Shown here: positions 1-5,581 of the stretch, one piece after another
Numbering within the stretch: position 1 is the stretch's first letter
Layout: every line of letters starts with the position of its first letter
Source: Candidatus Nomurabacteria bacterium
GTDB lineage: Bacteria; Patescibacteriota; Minisyncoccia; Phycocordibacterales; UBA10002
Reading direction: 5' to 3'
DNA: 11,569 bases
NCBI GenBank assembly: GCA_943354745.1
Contig: CALRDB010000035.1
Location: 1 to 11,569 of the forward strand
Notes under the pieces: generated by a model
Seen by the model: only the letters and a program-made list of their open reading frames with translations
Databases searched by the model: none
Told to the model about the DNA's origin: nothing
Translations under genes and position numbers: made by a program

Positions 1-38
1 TTCCTCCCCAGACCCCTCCTGCGGGCGGGACAGAAGCT

Positions 39-85
39 GAGGCAGGGCGAATCCATTCCCCCAGACAAATGTTTCGCCCTGCCTC
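39..85. repeat. 13-bp perfect inverted repeat (hairpin), upstream intergenic
   Basis: The arm GAGGCAGGGCGAA (39-51) is the exact reverse complement of TTCGCCCTGCCTC (73-85), with a 21-nt spacer. Neither side carries a clear T-run, so this is not a textbook intrinsic terminator. It may end an upstream gene lying outside the window or be one copy of a dispersed repeat. The remaining bases of 1-200 show no gene that I can support. Confidence 0.6.
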
Positions 86-193
86 GTCCGCATTAGCTTT
101 CCGGATTTTCCGCAAAATGGGTTCTAACTTTTTCAAACAAACACCACCAAACGAAACATCCGAAGAAAGCAAACTACTTAGTTTAAACTGTTC

Positions 194-224
194 TTGCTTT
201 TCCCTATAAGTGGTACACTATAAG
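194..224 (+). promoter_or_regulatory. Possible promoter for the 231 gene
   Basis: TATAAG occurs twice, at 205-210 and 219-224, within the run before the ATG at 231. The second copy ends six bases before that ATG, a spacing that would put the transcription start at or next to the start codon (leaderless mRNA). The -35 is weak: TTGCTT at 194-199 leaves a 19-bp spacer. TTTAAA at 182-187 sits 17 bp before the first copy. The assignment is tentative. Confidence 0.35.
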
Positions 225-230
225 CACAGT

Positions 231-458
231 ATGCCCGAGCTTTCAGCCATTTTGTTGGAGAAAACAGTTCTCGGTGCGATTCTCAGTATCGCGCTTTTGG
301 TGTTTATAATAATGAGTTTTATTTTTTCGTATCATTGGAAACGTTTTGGTTTCCCTGCAAATTTTTTTAGACAAACAACCCGTCTTTATTTCATCGGCGG
401 AAGCATTCTCGCAGTGGTGTCCGTACTTTTTTATTGGCGTATCTTAACCACCTTTTAG
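231..458 (+). CDS. Small two-helix membrane protein, unrecognised
   Basis: A 75-residue protein whose family I do not recognise. Two hydrophobic stretches are visible, about residues 12-33 and 53-69, joined by a basic, aromatic loop (HWKRFGFPANFFRQTTR), so it is probably an integral membrane protein with two helices. The ATG at 231 is preferred over an in-frame GTG at 210, because the GTG overlaps a promoter-like TATAAG and the extra seven residues (VHYKHS-type, polar) add nothing to the helix. There is no Shine-Dalgarno site. The stop lies one base before the next gene, so the two are almost certainly cotranscribed and perhaps translationally coupled; a shared membrane function with the PH-domain protein is an inference. 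Confidence 0.7.
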   Translation: MPELSAILLEKTVLGAILSIALLVFIIMSFIFSYHWKRFGFPANFFRQTTRLYFIGGSILAVVSVLFYWRILTTF

Positions 459-459
459 T

Positions 460-1026
460 ATGCCTCCGCTCGAAGACGGTGAAGAAATTCTGCACACGGC
501 TCGGAAGCACTGGTTCATCCTAGTCGGCCCGGTCGTTTTTCTGTGCTTCCTCGGAATTTTTCCTGGACTGTTTCTTTTTGTTCCACATGTACTACCCGCG
601 GAGCTTCTCGCCGTTTGGAACAGTACGATTCCTTTGGAAGGGAGCTATACTTTTTCGGTGTTGTTTCTTTGGACACTTGAGCTGCTCATTCTGTGGATTG
701 CTTTGTTTCTTTTTTGGACCGATTACTACCTTGATGTTTGGTTCGTCACTAACCAACGAATTATCGCAATTGAGCAAGAGGGCATGTTTAATCGAGTCGT
801 TTCGACCTTCCGACTTGATATGATTCAAGATGCCAGTGTGAACGTTCCTGGAATGTTAGCAACATTCTTTCGGTTTGGTACTGTCTCCGTAAGTACTGCG
901 AGCAGTGGAGCATTTAAATTTAGCGGAGCCGCCAACCCAATCCGCCTTAAGGAGAAGATCATGGAGGAGCACCATCGGGTTCAAACGGAAAAGCAGGAAG
1001 TTTGGGTTAAATCGGAACAGATTTAG
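460..1026 (+). CDS. PH-domain (bPH_2/DUF304-type) membrane protein
   Basis: A 188-residue protein. Hydrophobic segments at about residues 19-42 and 66-88 are followed by a bacterial pleckstrin-homology-like domain at about 90-168. The recognisable pattern is VTNQRIIAIEQEGMFNR, then IQDASVNVPGMLATFFRFG, then a strand with STAS, which matches the usual bPH_2 layout (a TN.R.I strand, a G-F/L turn, an I..v.v strand pair and an fG.i.v.tas strand). The C-terminus (169-188) is polar and probably helical. The biochemical role of these proteins is generally unknown; the fold and membrane anchoring suggest a membrane-associated scaffold or binding protein. It starts one base after the preceding stop, without a Shine-Dalgarno site, so it probably relies on coupling to the upstream gene. 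Confidence 0.8.
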   Translation: MPPLEDGEEILHTARKHWFILVGPVVFLCFLGIFPGLFLFVPHVLPAELLAVWNSTIPLEGSYTFSVLFLWTLELLILWIALFLFWTDYYLDVWFVTNQRIIAIEQEGMFNRVVSTFRLDMIQDASVNVPGMLATFFRFGTVSVSTASSGAFKFSGAANPIRLKEKIMEEHHRVQTEKQEVWVKSEQI

Positions 1027-1166
1027 CCGTCTTTACATTATCGTTATCGAGAAGCTGCTGTGCACGTACTATAACTCTCGAAATAGTTCTTAACCCCTCC
1101 TACAGGCGAACGATTTGTTCTGAAATATTGTTTTCCGGCACGTCTGGCATGTAGGTCGGACTTCTG

Positions 1167-1196
1167 TTGGCGATGAGTTCGAACTTTTGGTATAGT
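1167..1196 (+). promoter_or_regulatory. Promoter-like site with extended -10
   Basis: TGGTATAGT at 1188-1196 is an extended -10 (TGn plus TATAGT). TTGGCG at 1167-1172 provides a moderate -35 with an 18-bp spacer. Transcription would begin near 1203. The next strong downstream signal is the terminator at 1309-1336, so this site may serve a short transcript rather than the ligase gene at 1540. Confidence 0.4.
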
Positions 1197-1202
1197 GACA
1201 GC

Positions 1203-1336
1203 GAAGGAAACATCGACAAAAATGGCCTGTAACACACCTAACATGCTTAACTCAAAAACAATTAGTACCTGGTCAAGTTTTACGTCCTAGTAGAGGAACG
1301 ACGATTTTGCTGGCGAGCATTCGCCAGTTCTTTTTT
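1203..1336 (+). ncRNA. Candidate small RNA or small-ORF transcript
   Basis: The segment is bounded by a promoter-like site ending at 1196 and an intrinsic terminator at 1309-1336, which predicts a transcript of about 134 nt. It contains a 22-codon frame (1222-1290, ATG GCC TGT to TAG) with AAGGAAA at 1204-1210, 11 bases before the ATG and so farther than the usual 5-9. I recognise no RNA family. It could equally be the 3' tail of the PH-domain operon, with the terminator serving that operon. This is inference from boundary signals only. Confidence 0.25.
1309..1336 (+). terminator. Intrinsic terminator
   Basis: Stem CTGGCGA (1310-1316), loop GCAT, stem TCGCCAG (1321-1327), extendable by a G-U pair at 1309/1328. 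It is followed by TTCTTTTTT at 1328-1336. This is a classic rho-independent terminator for + strand transcription, 283 nt past the stop of the PH-domain gene. Confidence 0.8.
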
Positions 1337-1539
1337 CCTGTCTATTTCGAATAGTGAGGCGAGGAAGCGAGGACTTGGAGCTCCCGCAAAACCTTGAGCA
1401 TTTGTCTTCAATTGCAAAAAGCGTACTTCCTTGAGGGAAATCCTCGAAAGCTTCATGTTTGTGTTGCGTCTAACCCGCACGCCATCGCTTTGGCAGGCGA
1501 GGCGAAGACGAAGCAGTCTTTATCTTTTTGTTAAAAAGA

Positions 1540-2265
1540 ATGAACATACTACCATTCAAAACTAAAGCATTTATACCACCGAAAGATGACATTCTTCCCG
1601 CACTTAATCAGGTTTCTAGAAGACTTCGCGAAAAAGACATCGTAGTGGTTACTTCAAAAGTCGTGGCGATTGGGGAGGGGAGATGCGTCCGCGCGACAAC
1701 GACAGAAGCAGAGAGAAGGTTGGTTGAGAGCGAGGCCGAGTCTCGCATCGCGTTTGGCGGAGTGAAGGACGTCATGTTCTCAATTAAGGGACACACCGTC
1801 ATCGCATCGGCCGGAATCGACGATAGTAATGGAAACGGCTATTGGATCCTGTGGCCCAAAGATCCCATGGCCTCGGCAAAGGAAATTTGGAAATTTCTGC
1901 GAAAGGCAGGTGGTTTAAAGGAGCTTGGGGTGATTATTACCGACAGTAACTGCACACCGATGCGTTCTGGTGCTATTGGTATCTCGATAGGGTTTTTCGG
2001 TTTCCATCCGGTTGTGAACCATATTGGAAAAAAGGACATATTTGGTAGGGCATTTACGTTCTCCAAATCAAACATCGTCGACGGTGTTGCAGCCGCAGCG
2101 GTAGTGGTTATGGGAGAAACAAGCGAACAAATACCCATTGCTATAGTACGAGATGTACCAAAAGTCCGCTTTTCCGTGAAGGATACGCGAAGCGAACTCC
2201 TGATTGAACCGAAAAAAGACATTTACTATCCGCTTTTGAAACAGTTCTATGTCAGAAAAAAGTAA
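1540..2265 (+). CDS. CofE-like gamma-glutamyl (amide) ligase family protein
   Basis: A 241-residue protein resembling coenzyme F420-0:L-glutamate ligase (CofE), which forms a gamma-glutamyl amide using a nucleotide and a divalent metal. Visible motifs are VVVTSKVVAIGEGR (35-48, the nucleotide-side strand and K/EGR turn), AGIDDSNGNG (91-100, family GxDxSN), WPKDPMASA (105-113, family LP.DPd.SA), ITDSNCTPMRSG (133-144, replacing the family SDTxGRPWRxG), HIGKKDIFGR (161-170) and the DGVAAAAVVVMGE helix (181-193). The SDT/GRPW block is altered, so the acceptor may not be F420-0. Nothing else in the window belongs to F420 metabolism, and the overlapping neighbour is DHFR-like, which suggests folate glutamylation (inference). 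The ATG at 1540 is preferred; an in-frame TTG at 1528 would add four residues. There is no clear Shine-Dalgarno site. Confidence 0.8.
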   Translation: MNILPFKTKAFIPPKDDILPALNQVSRRLREKDIVVVTSKVVAIGEGRCVRATTTEAERRLVESEAESRIAFGGVKDVMFSIKGHTVIASAGIDDSNGNGYWILWPKDPMASAKEIWKFLRKAGGLKELGVIITDSNCTPMRSGAIGISIGFFGFHPVVNHIGKKDIFGRAFTFSKSNIVDGVAAAAVVVMGETSEQIPIAIVRDVPKVRFSVKDTRSELLIEPKKDIYYPLLKQFYVRKK

Positions 2266-2782
2266 AAAGCCGGTCTTTATCCTAATTGCGGCGATAAGTC
2301 TTGATGGCAAGATAACCGCAGGTTCAAAGAAGGGAAGTGAGTGGACTTCCAAGGAGGACAGGAAATGGTTCCAAGCGGAGCTTGACCGCTCTGACGCGGT
2401 TATAATGGGACGGAAAACGTTTGACGCAATTCCTCGCCCACTCACCGTGCGCAACCGCATTGTTTTTTCCCATAAAAAAACATTCCAACATTCTGGAGAA
2501 TGTCCGAATATCTTTTCCGGCGGGAAAAGCGATTTGCTTCGCTTGATAGTGAGCAAAAAATGGAAGAGGTGCGCAGTTGTTGGAGGGACATCGGTCTATC
2601 AGTGGTTTCTCGAGCGAAACCTTATTAACGAAATGTCTCTGACAGTGGAACCTGTCATCTTCGGCTCAGGCAAGCTACTGACGGAAAACAGTATTTTGAC
2701 GAAATTAAATTTTACGCTTCAGTCTGTCAAAAATTTGAATGCGAAAGGAACTCTCTTAGTACATTACAAATCTAACGATTAA
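2249..2782 (+). CDS. Dihydrofolate reductase-like protein (DHFR/RibD-C fold)
   Basis: A 177-residue protein of the DHFR superfamily, which reduces dihydrofolate (FolA) or pyrimidine intermediates (RibD C-terminal domain) with NADPH. The alignment to E. coli FolA, from memory, is close at the functional positions: W32..D37..WF (equivalent to Trp22, Asp27, Trp30-Phe31), MGRKTF (53-58), RPL..R (63-68, with R68 at the Arg57 folate-carboxylate position), RIVFS (70-74) and VVGGTSVYQWFL (110-121, the NADPH-binding GG loop). The ISLDGKI start (16-22) is RibD-like, but Asp37 and Arg68 favour a true dihydrofolate reductase. The gene overlaps the upstream ligase by 17 nt, so the two form one transcription unit. 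No later start would preserve the first strand. A long hairpin follows directly. Confidence 0.8.
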   Translation: MSEKSKKPVFILIAAISLDGKITAGSKKGSEWTSKEDRKWFQAELDRSDAVIMGRKTFDAIPRPLTVRNRIVFSHKKTFQHSGECPNIFSGGKSDLLRLIVSKKWKRCAVVGGTSVYQWFLERNLINEMSLTVEPVIFGSGKLLTENSILTKLNFTLQSVKNLNAKGTLLVHYKSND

Positions 2783-2785
2783 CAA

Positions 2786-2823
2786 TTTAGCACAGTGACG
2801 ACGGCAGTCGTCACTGTGCTAAA
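2786..2823. terminator. 17-bp perfect hairpin between the DHFR-like and yhhQ genes
   Basis: TTTAGCACAGTGACGAC (2786-2802), loop GGCA, and GTCGTCACTGTGCTAAA (2807-2823) pair perfectly over 17 bp. The stem is flanked by A/T bases at its ends but has no separate T-run, so it may act as a terminator of the ligase/DHFR-like unit or as a 3'-end-stabilising hairpin. Its 3' arm runs into TAAATA (2820-2825), six bases before the next ATG, which could be the -10 of yhhQ; no good -35 is visible. Confidence 0.6.
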
Positions 2824-2831
2824 TACAAACT

Positions 2832-3494
2832 ATGAGTGAAAAAACAATACTTGCAGGCGAAAAGCCTTACGCAGACTTAAAATTGCTGACGCTTGTCAGC
2901 GTTTTTGTCGGTATGCTCGTCGGCATGAACCTGCTTGGTGGGAAAATCATCACTATTTTTGGTGTAGCAGGCTCTGTAGCGGTTTTTATCGTACCACTTA
3001 CGTTCGCAATTACCGATATCTCAACCGAGTTGTACGGAAAGGCGTTTACGCGGAAACTGACGCTTGCCGGGATGATTACCCTCGTCATTTTGATGATATA
3101 CTCTGCGATTTTTGTGCTACTTGAACCGAATGTCCGGTTTGGCGCGAATGAGGCGTATGGAACAATTTTCGGCTCATCACTTCGTATTATCATCGCCAGC
3201 ATCGTAGCGTTCGGACTCGCACAGCTTCAGGATGTGTTTATCTTCGAGCGCATTCGCAAAATAACAAAAAGGAAGTATCTCTGGATTCGTACCAATGTTT
3301 CCACTTTTGCTTCAGAACTCGTGGATACGACCGTATTCATGTTCATCGCGTTTTATATGGTCACGCCGAAATTTGACGCTTTGTTCGTAATTAAAATGAT
3401 TATTCCGTATTTTCAGCTTAAAATCGCCTTTGCGGTTCTGATCACACCCGTGGTCTATGCGGGGGTAAAGTTCTTTAGGCGACCTATTGCCTAG
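2832..3494 (+). CDS. yhhQ: Queuosine precursor transporter (YhhQ/VUT family)
   Basis: A 220-residue polytopic membrane protein of the YhhQ/VUT (ECF-like, COG1738-type) family, whose members import queuosine precursors such as preQ0/preQ1 for tRNA modification. About six hydrophobic segments are visible, near residues 17-37, 45-63, 78-97, 115-132, 164-178 and 196-213. Family landmarks are NLLGGKI (33-39), the strongly conserved PLTFAITDISTELYGK block (55-70), the AQLQDVFIFE helix (130-139) and WIRTNVSTFASELVDTTVF (151-169). The length is typical. The start lies eight bases after a 17-bp hairpin, so translation may be structure-sensitive or the mRNA leaderless. The gene suggests salvage of queuosine precursors; no queuosine biosynthesis gene is in the window, and the exact substrate is not provable from sequence. 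Confidence 0.87.
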   Translation: MSEKTILAGEKPYADLKLLTLVSVFVGMLVGMNLLGGKIITIFGVAGSVAVFIVPLTFAITDISTELYGKAFTRKLTLAGMITLVILMIYSAIFVLLEPNVRFGANEAYGTIFGSSLRIIIASIVAFGLAQLQDVFIFERIRKITKRKYLWIRTNVSTFASELVDTTVFMFIAFYMVTPKFDALFVIKMIIPYFQLKIAFAVLITPVVYAGVKFFRRPIA

Positions 3495-3549
3495 GGCTCA
3501 GTTTTCCTTTAGCATAGTTCGTGGACAATGTTTAACCAAAAAGGACGAA

Positions 3550-4011
3550 ATGAACTCAGAACTAGAGCTAGTGATTGCCACTCGACATGGAAAGCAAAGT
3601 TGGGGGGCAGGCTTAAGTGAAGTCGGGATTGAGCAGGCTGAATCTCTTGCAGACGCCATTGCGGAGCTATTACTCCTGGAGCAAACGGTTGCCGTTTTTT
3701 CCTCTCCTGAGGCTCGCGCTGTAGAGACTGCAGAAATTATCGCAGAGACTCTGAAAGTAGCGTACCAAGTCTGTGACAAGCTTAAGTATGATGAGTACTC
3801 GGACGGGGTGGAGATTATGACGGAGCTTCTTTCTGTAGTGGGAGTGCATCAGGTACTGATTGCCGTAACACATTCCTCAGCACCTTCAGGAATCATCAAC
3901 GCCTTTTCAATGCGATATTTTCAAAAAAAGGTACATAAGGAGAGAGCCGGAAATGGTGACGGCTGTATGCTATGCCTCAAAACAGGCAAAGTGACTTCGA
4001 GACTGGTGTAG
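3550..4011 (+). CDS. Histidine phosphatase superfamily protein
   Basis: A 153-residue protein with the phosphoglycerate-mutase-like (histidine phosphatase) signature. ATRHGK (10-15) contains the RHG motif whose His13 would be phosphorylated. FSSPEARAVETAEII (50-64) carries the second conserved Arg (Arg56). AVTHSS (105-110) carries the second catalytic His (His108), and Asp81/Glu82 sit where the general acid is expected. The substrate could be a phosphosugar, a nucleotide or a phosphoprotein (SixA-like size), and the sequence does not decide. The ATG at 3550 is preferred over an upstream TTG (3487) because the mature fold begins with the ELELVIATRHG strand, and AAGGA at 3541-3545 lies just before it (four bases, short spacing). 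An intrinsic terminator follows the gene. Confidence 0.83.
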   Translation: MNSELELVIATRHGKQSWGAGLSEVGIEQAESLADAIAELLLLEQTVAVFSSPEARAVETAEIIAETLKVAYQVCDKLKYDEYSDGVEIMTELLSVVGVHQVLIAVTHSSAPSGIINAFSMRYFQKKVHKERAGNGDGCMLCLKTGKVTSRLV

Positions 4012-4049
4012 TTTAGCGAGTTTGCCTATCGACATACTTTATTCAGATG

Positions 4050-4073
4050 GCCATTCCTCGGAATGGCTTTTTT
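4050..4073 (+). terminator. Intrinsic terminator ahead of the atp operon
   Basis: GCCATTCC (4050-4057) pairs with GGAATGGC (4060-4067), with the innermost bases forming the loop, and six T residues follow at 4068-4073. It ends transcription from the histidine-phosphatase gene and abuts the -35 of the atp promoter, with a single base between them. Confidence 0.88.
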
Positions 4074-4074
4074 G

Positions 4075-4103
4075 TTGTCATAATTATGGTTTTTCGCTAT
4101 ACT
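4075..4103 (+). promoter_or_regulatory. Sigma70-type promoter of the ATP synthase operon
   Basis: TTGTCA (4075-4080) and TATACT (4098-4103) are separated by an ideal 17-bp spacer, and each differs from consensus at one base. Transcription should start seven to eight bases after 4103, that is at 4110-4111, which is the GTG start codon of atpI/atpZ. The mRNA would therefore be leaderless or nearly so. Confidence 0.8.
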
Positions 4104-4110
4104 GCACCGC

Positions 4111-4377
4111 GTGCAAGAGAGTGATCCGAAAAGTGGACCCTGGTGGAAACCAGCCCTTAAAGTCTTCAGTCAGATCTCAGGTTGGATTGTTGTTCCGCTC
4201 ATTCTGGCGCTTATTATAGGCAAAAATCTTGATACACATTTTGCTACGCAGCCGTGGATATTTATTGTCTCTACCTGTGTAGGGTTTGCCGTTTCTACAT
4301 TCGGAATTGTTCGTACAGCCTACTCCTATATGGAAGAGATCAGAAAGGAGAGTGAAAAAAGCAATGGACCAAAATAA
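4111..4377 (+). CDS. atpI: AtpZ/AtpI-like ATP synthase accessory protein
   Basis: An 88-residue two-helix membrane protein at the head of the ATP synthase operon, fitting the AtpZ/AtpI family (proposed assembly or ion-supply helpers of the F-type ATPase). Helices lie near residues 22-37 and 48-70. The family pattern is visible as a Gly/Ser-led first helix, then IGKNLDTHFATQPWIFIVSTCVGFAVS (the G..lD..f.t.PW....g...G block), and a basic/acidic tail (EEIRKESEK). The start is GTG; no in-frame ATG gives the conserved N-terminal part, and the promoter places the transcript start on this codon. The 3' end overlaps atpB by 14 nt. Confidence 0.85.
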   Translation: MQESDPKSGPWWKPALKVFSQISGWIVVPLILALIIGKNLDTHFATQPWIFIVSTCVGFAVSTFGIVRTAYSYMEEIRKESEKSNGPK

Positions 4378-5263
4378 TACCGAAAATCAAATAATAGCTA
4401 TTCAAAATCAAGCCGAGCCTGAGGTGAAGCATGAGACGACGCTCTATGCCGAGAAAGTCACCGATATCGGCTCCTTTCATGTTACAAACGCGCTCCTGAC
4501 GAGTACCGGAGCGGTTATTATCATTGCTTTCATTGCTGTTGTCGTTCGCTTGAAACTACGGGAAGTTCCACGAGGAATTCAGAATTTCTTTGAGGTTCTG
4601 CTTGAAGGAGCACTTCAACTGTGCGATCAAGTCACCAATAGCAGAAAAATTTCGGCCAAAGTCTTTCCTTTGGCAATTTCCGTATTCCTTTTTATTTTGG
4701 TAAACAACTGGCTTGGCCTTCTTCCCGTGGGAGGATTTGGAATTATCGAGACAGGGGAGCATGGCTCATCGTTTATTCCATTTTTAAGAAGCGGCACGGC
4801 TGACATTAACACCACTATTGCGTTGGCAATCATGGCGGTTGTGAGTGCAAACCTCTTCGGTATTTTCTCCCTTGGAATATGGAAGACTTTTAACAAATAT
4901 GTTAACCTGAATGCGCTCGGGAGTATCTTCACTAAGGTTTCGAAAGAGCCTACAGTGCTTGTGGTGGCTCCTGTCACGTTCTTTGTCGGCCTTCTGGAGC
5001 TTATCGGCGAATTCGCCAAGATCGCATCCCTCTCGTTTCGATTGTTCGGAAACGTGTTCGCGGGAGAAGTGCTCCTTATGGCCATGAGCAACATACTGCC
5101 GTTTCTTCTTCCTGTCCCGTTCCTTTTTCTTGAAATATTCGTGGGGCTTATTCAAGCGCTTATTTTCTCCATTCTCGTCCTCGTCTACTTCACGATAGCT
5201 GCACAGGATCACGACGAGCATGCTGAAGAGGACGGTACGCATCACCACCCGGCACATGCTTAG
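4364..5263 (+). CDS. atpB: F-type ATP synthase subunit a
   Basis: A 299-residue membrane subunit that forms the two proton half-channels next to the c-ring. Hydrophobic helices lie near 45-62, 98-121, 152-172, 198-222, 228-260 and 262-280. The signature SLSFRLFGNVFAGEVLL (223-238) contains the essential Arg226 (E. coli Arg210) and Glu235 (E. coli Glu219). Gln264 in GLIQALIFSILVLVY matches E. coli Gln252. The N-terminal 40 residues are polar. The C-terminus (281-299) is rich in His and acidic residues. The ATG at 4364 is preferred over an open frame reaching back to 4286, since that part lies inside atpI and carries no family sequence. AAAGGAG at 4344-4350 is 13 bases upstream, long for a ribosome binding site, so coupling from atpI is likely. 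Confidence 0.96.
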   Translation: MDQNNTENQIIAIQNQAEPEVKHETTLYAEKVTDIGSFHVTNALLTSTGAVIIIAFIAVVVRLKLREVPRGIQNFFEVLLEGALQLCDQVTNSRKISAKVFPLAISVFLFILVNNWLGLLPVGGFGIIETGEHGSSFIPFLRSGTADINTTIALAIMAVVSANLFGIFSLGIWKTFNKYVNLNALGSIFTKVSKEPTVLVVAPVTFFVGLLELIGEFAKIASLSFRLFGNVFAGEVLLMAMSNILPFLLPVPFLFLEIFVGLIQALIFSILVLVYFTIAAQDHDEHAEEDGTHHHPAHA

Positions 5264-5361
5264 ATTTGAAGCTTGCCTTTTGGTATTTAATCTAGATACC
5301 AGAATGTAAAGGTCAAATGGTTTAACACCGCTTTTATTAATTAGTAATCAAGCAAAAAAAT

Positions 5362-5574
5362 ATGGAAGGAATAGAACCCCTCGCAAAGGCAATCGCGATC
5401 GGAGTTGGAGCCATCGGTCCTGCCATCGGTATCGGCATGATTGGTGCAAAGGCCATGGAAGCAATCGGCCGCAATCCGGAAGCAGCCGGGAAAATCTTGG
5501 TCCCGATGCTCATTGCATCAGCGTTTGCTGAAGCTATCGCGATTTACGCCCTTGTTATCGCATTTTCGCTCTAA
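5362..5574 (+). CDS. atpE: F-type ATP synthase subunit c
   Basis: A 70-residue hairpin proteolipid of the rotor ring. Helix 1 (6-34) carries the Gly-rich packing motif GVGAIGPAIGIGMIG. The polar loop is GRNPE (36-40), the conserved R-x-P contact to gamma/epsilon. Helix 2 (43-69) carries the ion-binding carboxylate Glu57 in SAFAEAIAIY. The Na+-binding companions seen in Ilyobacter/Propionigenium c subunits (Gln in helix 1, Ser/Thr after the Glu) are replaced by Ile24, Ala58 and Ile59, so proton coupling is predicted. The 98-nt upstream gap is A/T-rich with no Shine-Dalgarno site but a run of seven A residues before TATG, and shows only a weak TGGTAT/ATACCA hairpin (5281-5301). A structured spacer follows the gene. 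Confidence 0.97.
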   Translation: MEGIEPLAKAIAIGVGAIGPAIGIGMIGAKAMEAIGRNPEAAGKILVPMLIASAFAEAIAIYALVIAFSL

Positions 5575-5581
5575 AGTAAGC

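Larger units (their letters stand above)
1027..1539. other. 513-nt stretch without a convincing protein gene
   Basis: The longest open frames here (about 66 codons on the minus strand at 1044-1244 and 1280-1480) lack start signals and show no family resemblance. What can be supported is a promoter-like site (1167-1196), an intrinsic terminator (1309-1336), a 22-codon frame on the + strand (1222-1290), a small gagg/cctc hairpin (1433-1445), and a purine-biased GAGGCGAGGAAGCGAGGA run near 1357-1374. No tRNA, tmRNA, RNase P or SRP RNA hallmarks were seen. It may hold a small RNA, a decayed gene or a dispersed repeat. Confidence 0.5.

Noticed and set aside
1177..1184. GTTCGAAC, resembling a tRNA T-loop
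   Set aside because: The required C after the loop is T, no T-stem or acceptor stem can be formed, and no anticodon arm is visible upstream.
1044..1244. Minus-strand 66-codon open frame
   Set aside because: No start signal or family resemblance; it overlaps a promoter-like site and conflicts with another minus frame that looks slightly more protein-like.
1280..1480. Minus-strand 66-codon open frame (MRVRRNTNMKLSR start)
   Set aside because: No ribosome binding site or recognisable family, very rich in Arg/Lys/Ser, and it spans the + strand terminator at 1309-1336. It may be a repeat or chance frame.
4022..4219. Open frame covering the terminator and atp promoter
   Set aside because: It reads through the intrinsic terminator and promoter and is out of frame with atpI; no coding features.
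4286..4363. Upstream extension of the atpB frame
   Set aside because: These 26 codons lie inside atpI, are basic and not hydrophobic, and carry no subunit-a sequence; the ATG at 4364 fits the family better.
4627..5257. Large minus-strand open frames opposite atpB
   Set aside because: Shadows of the strongly conserved atpB frame, with charged low-complexity translations and no start signals.
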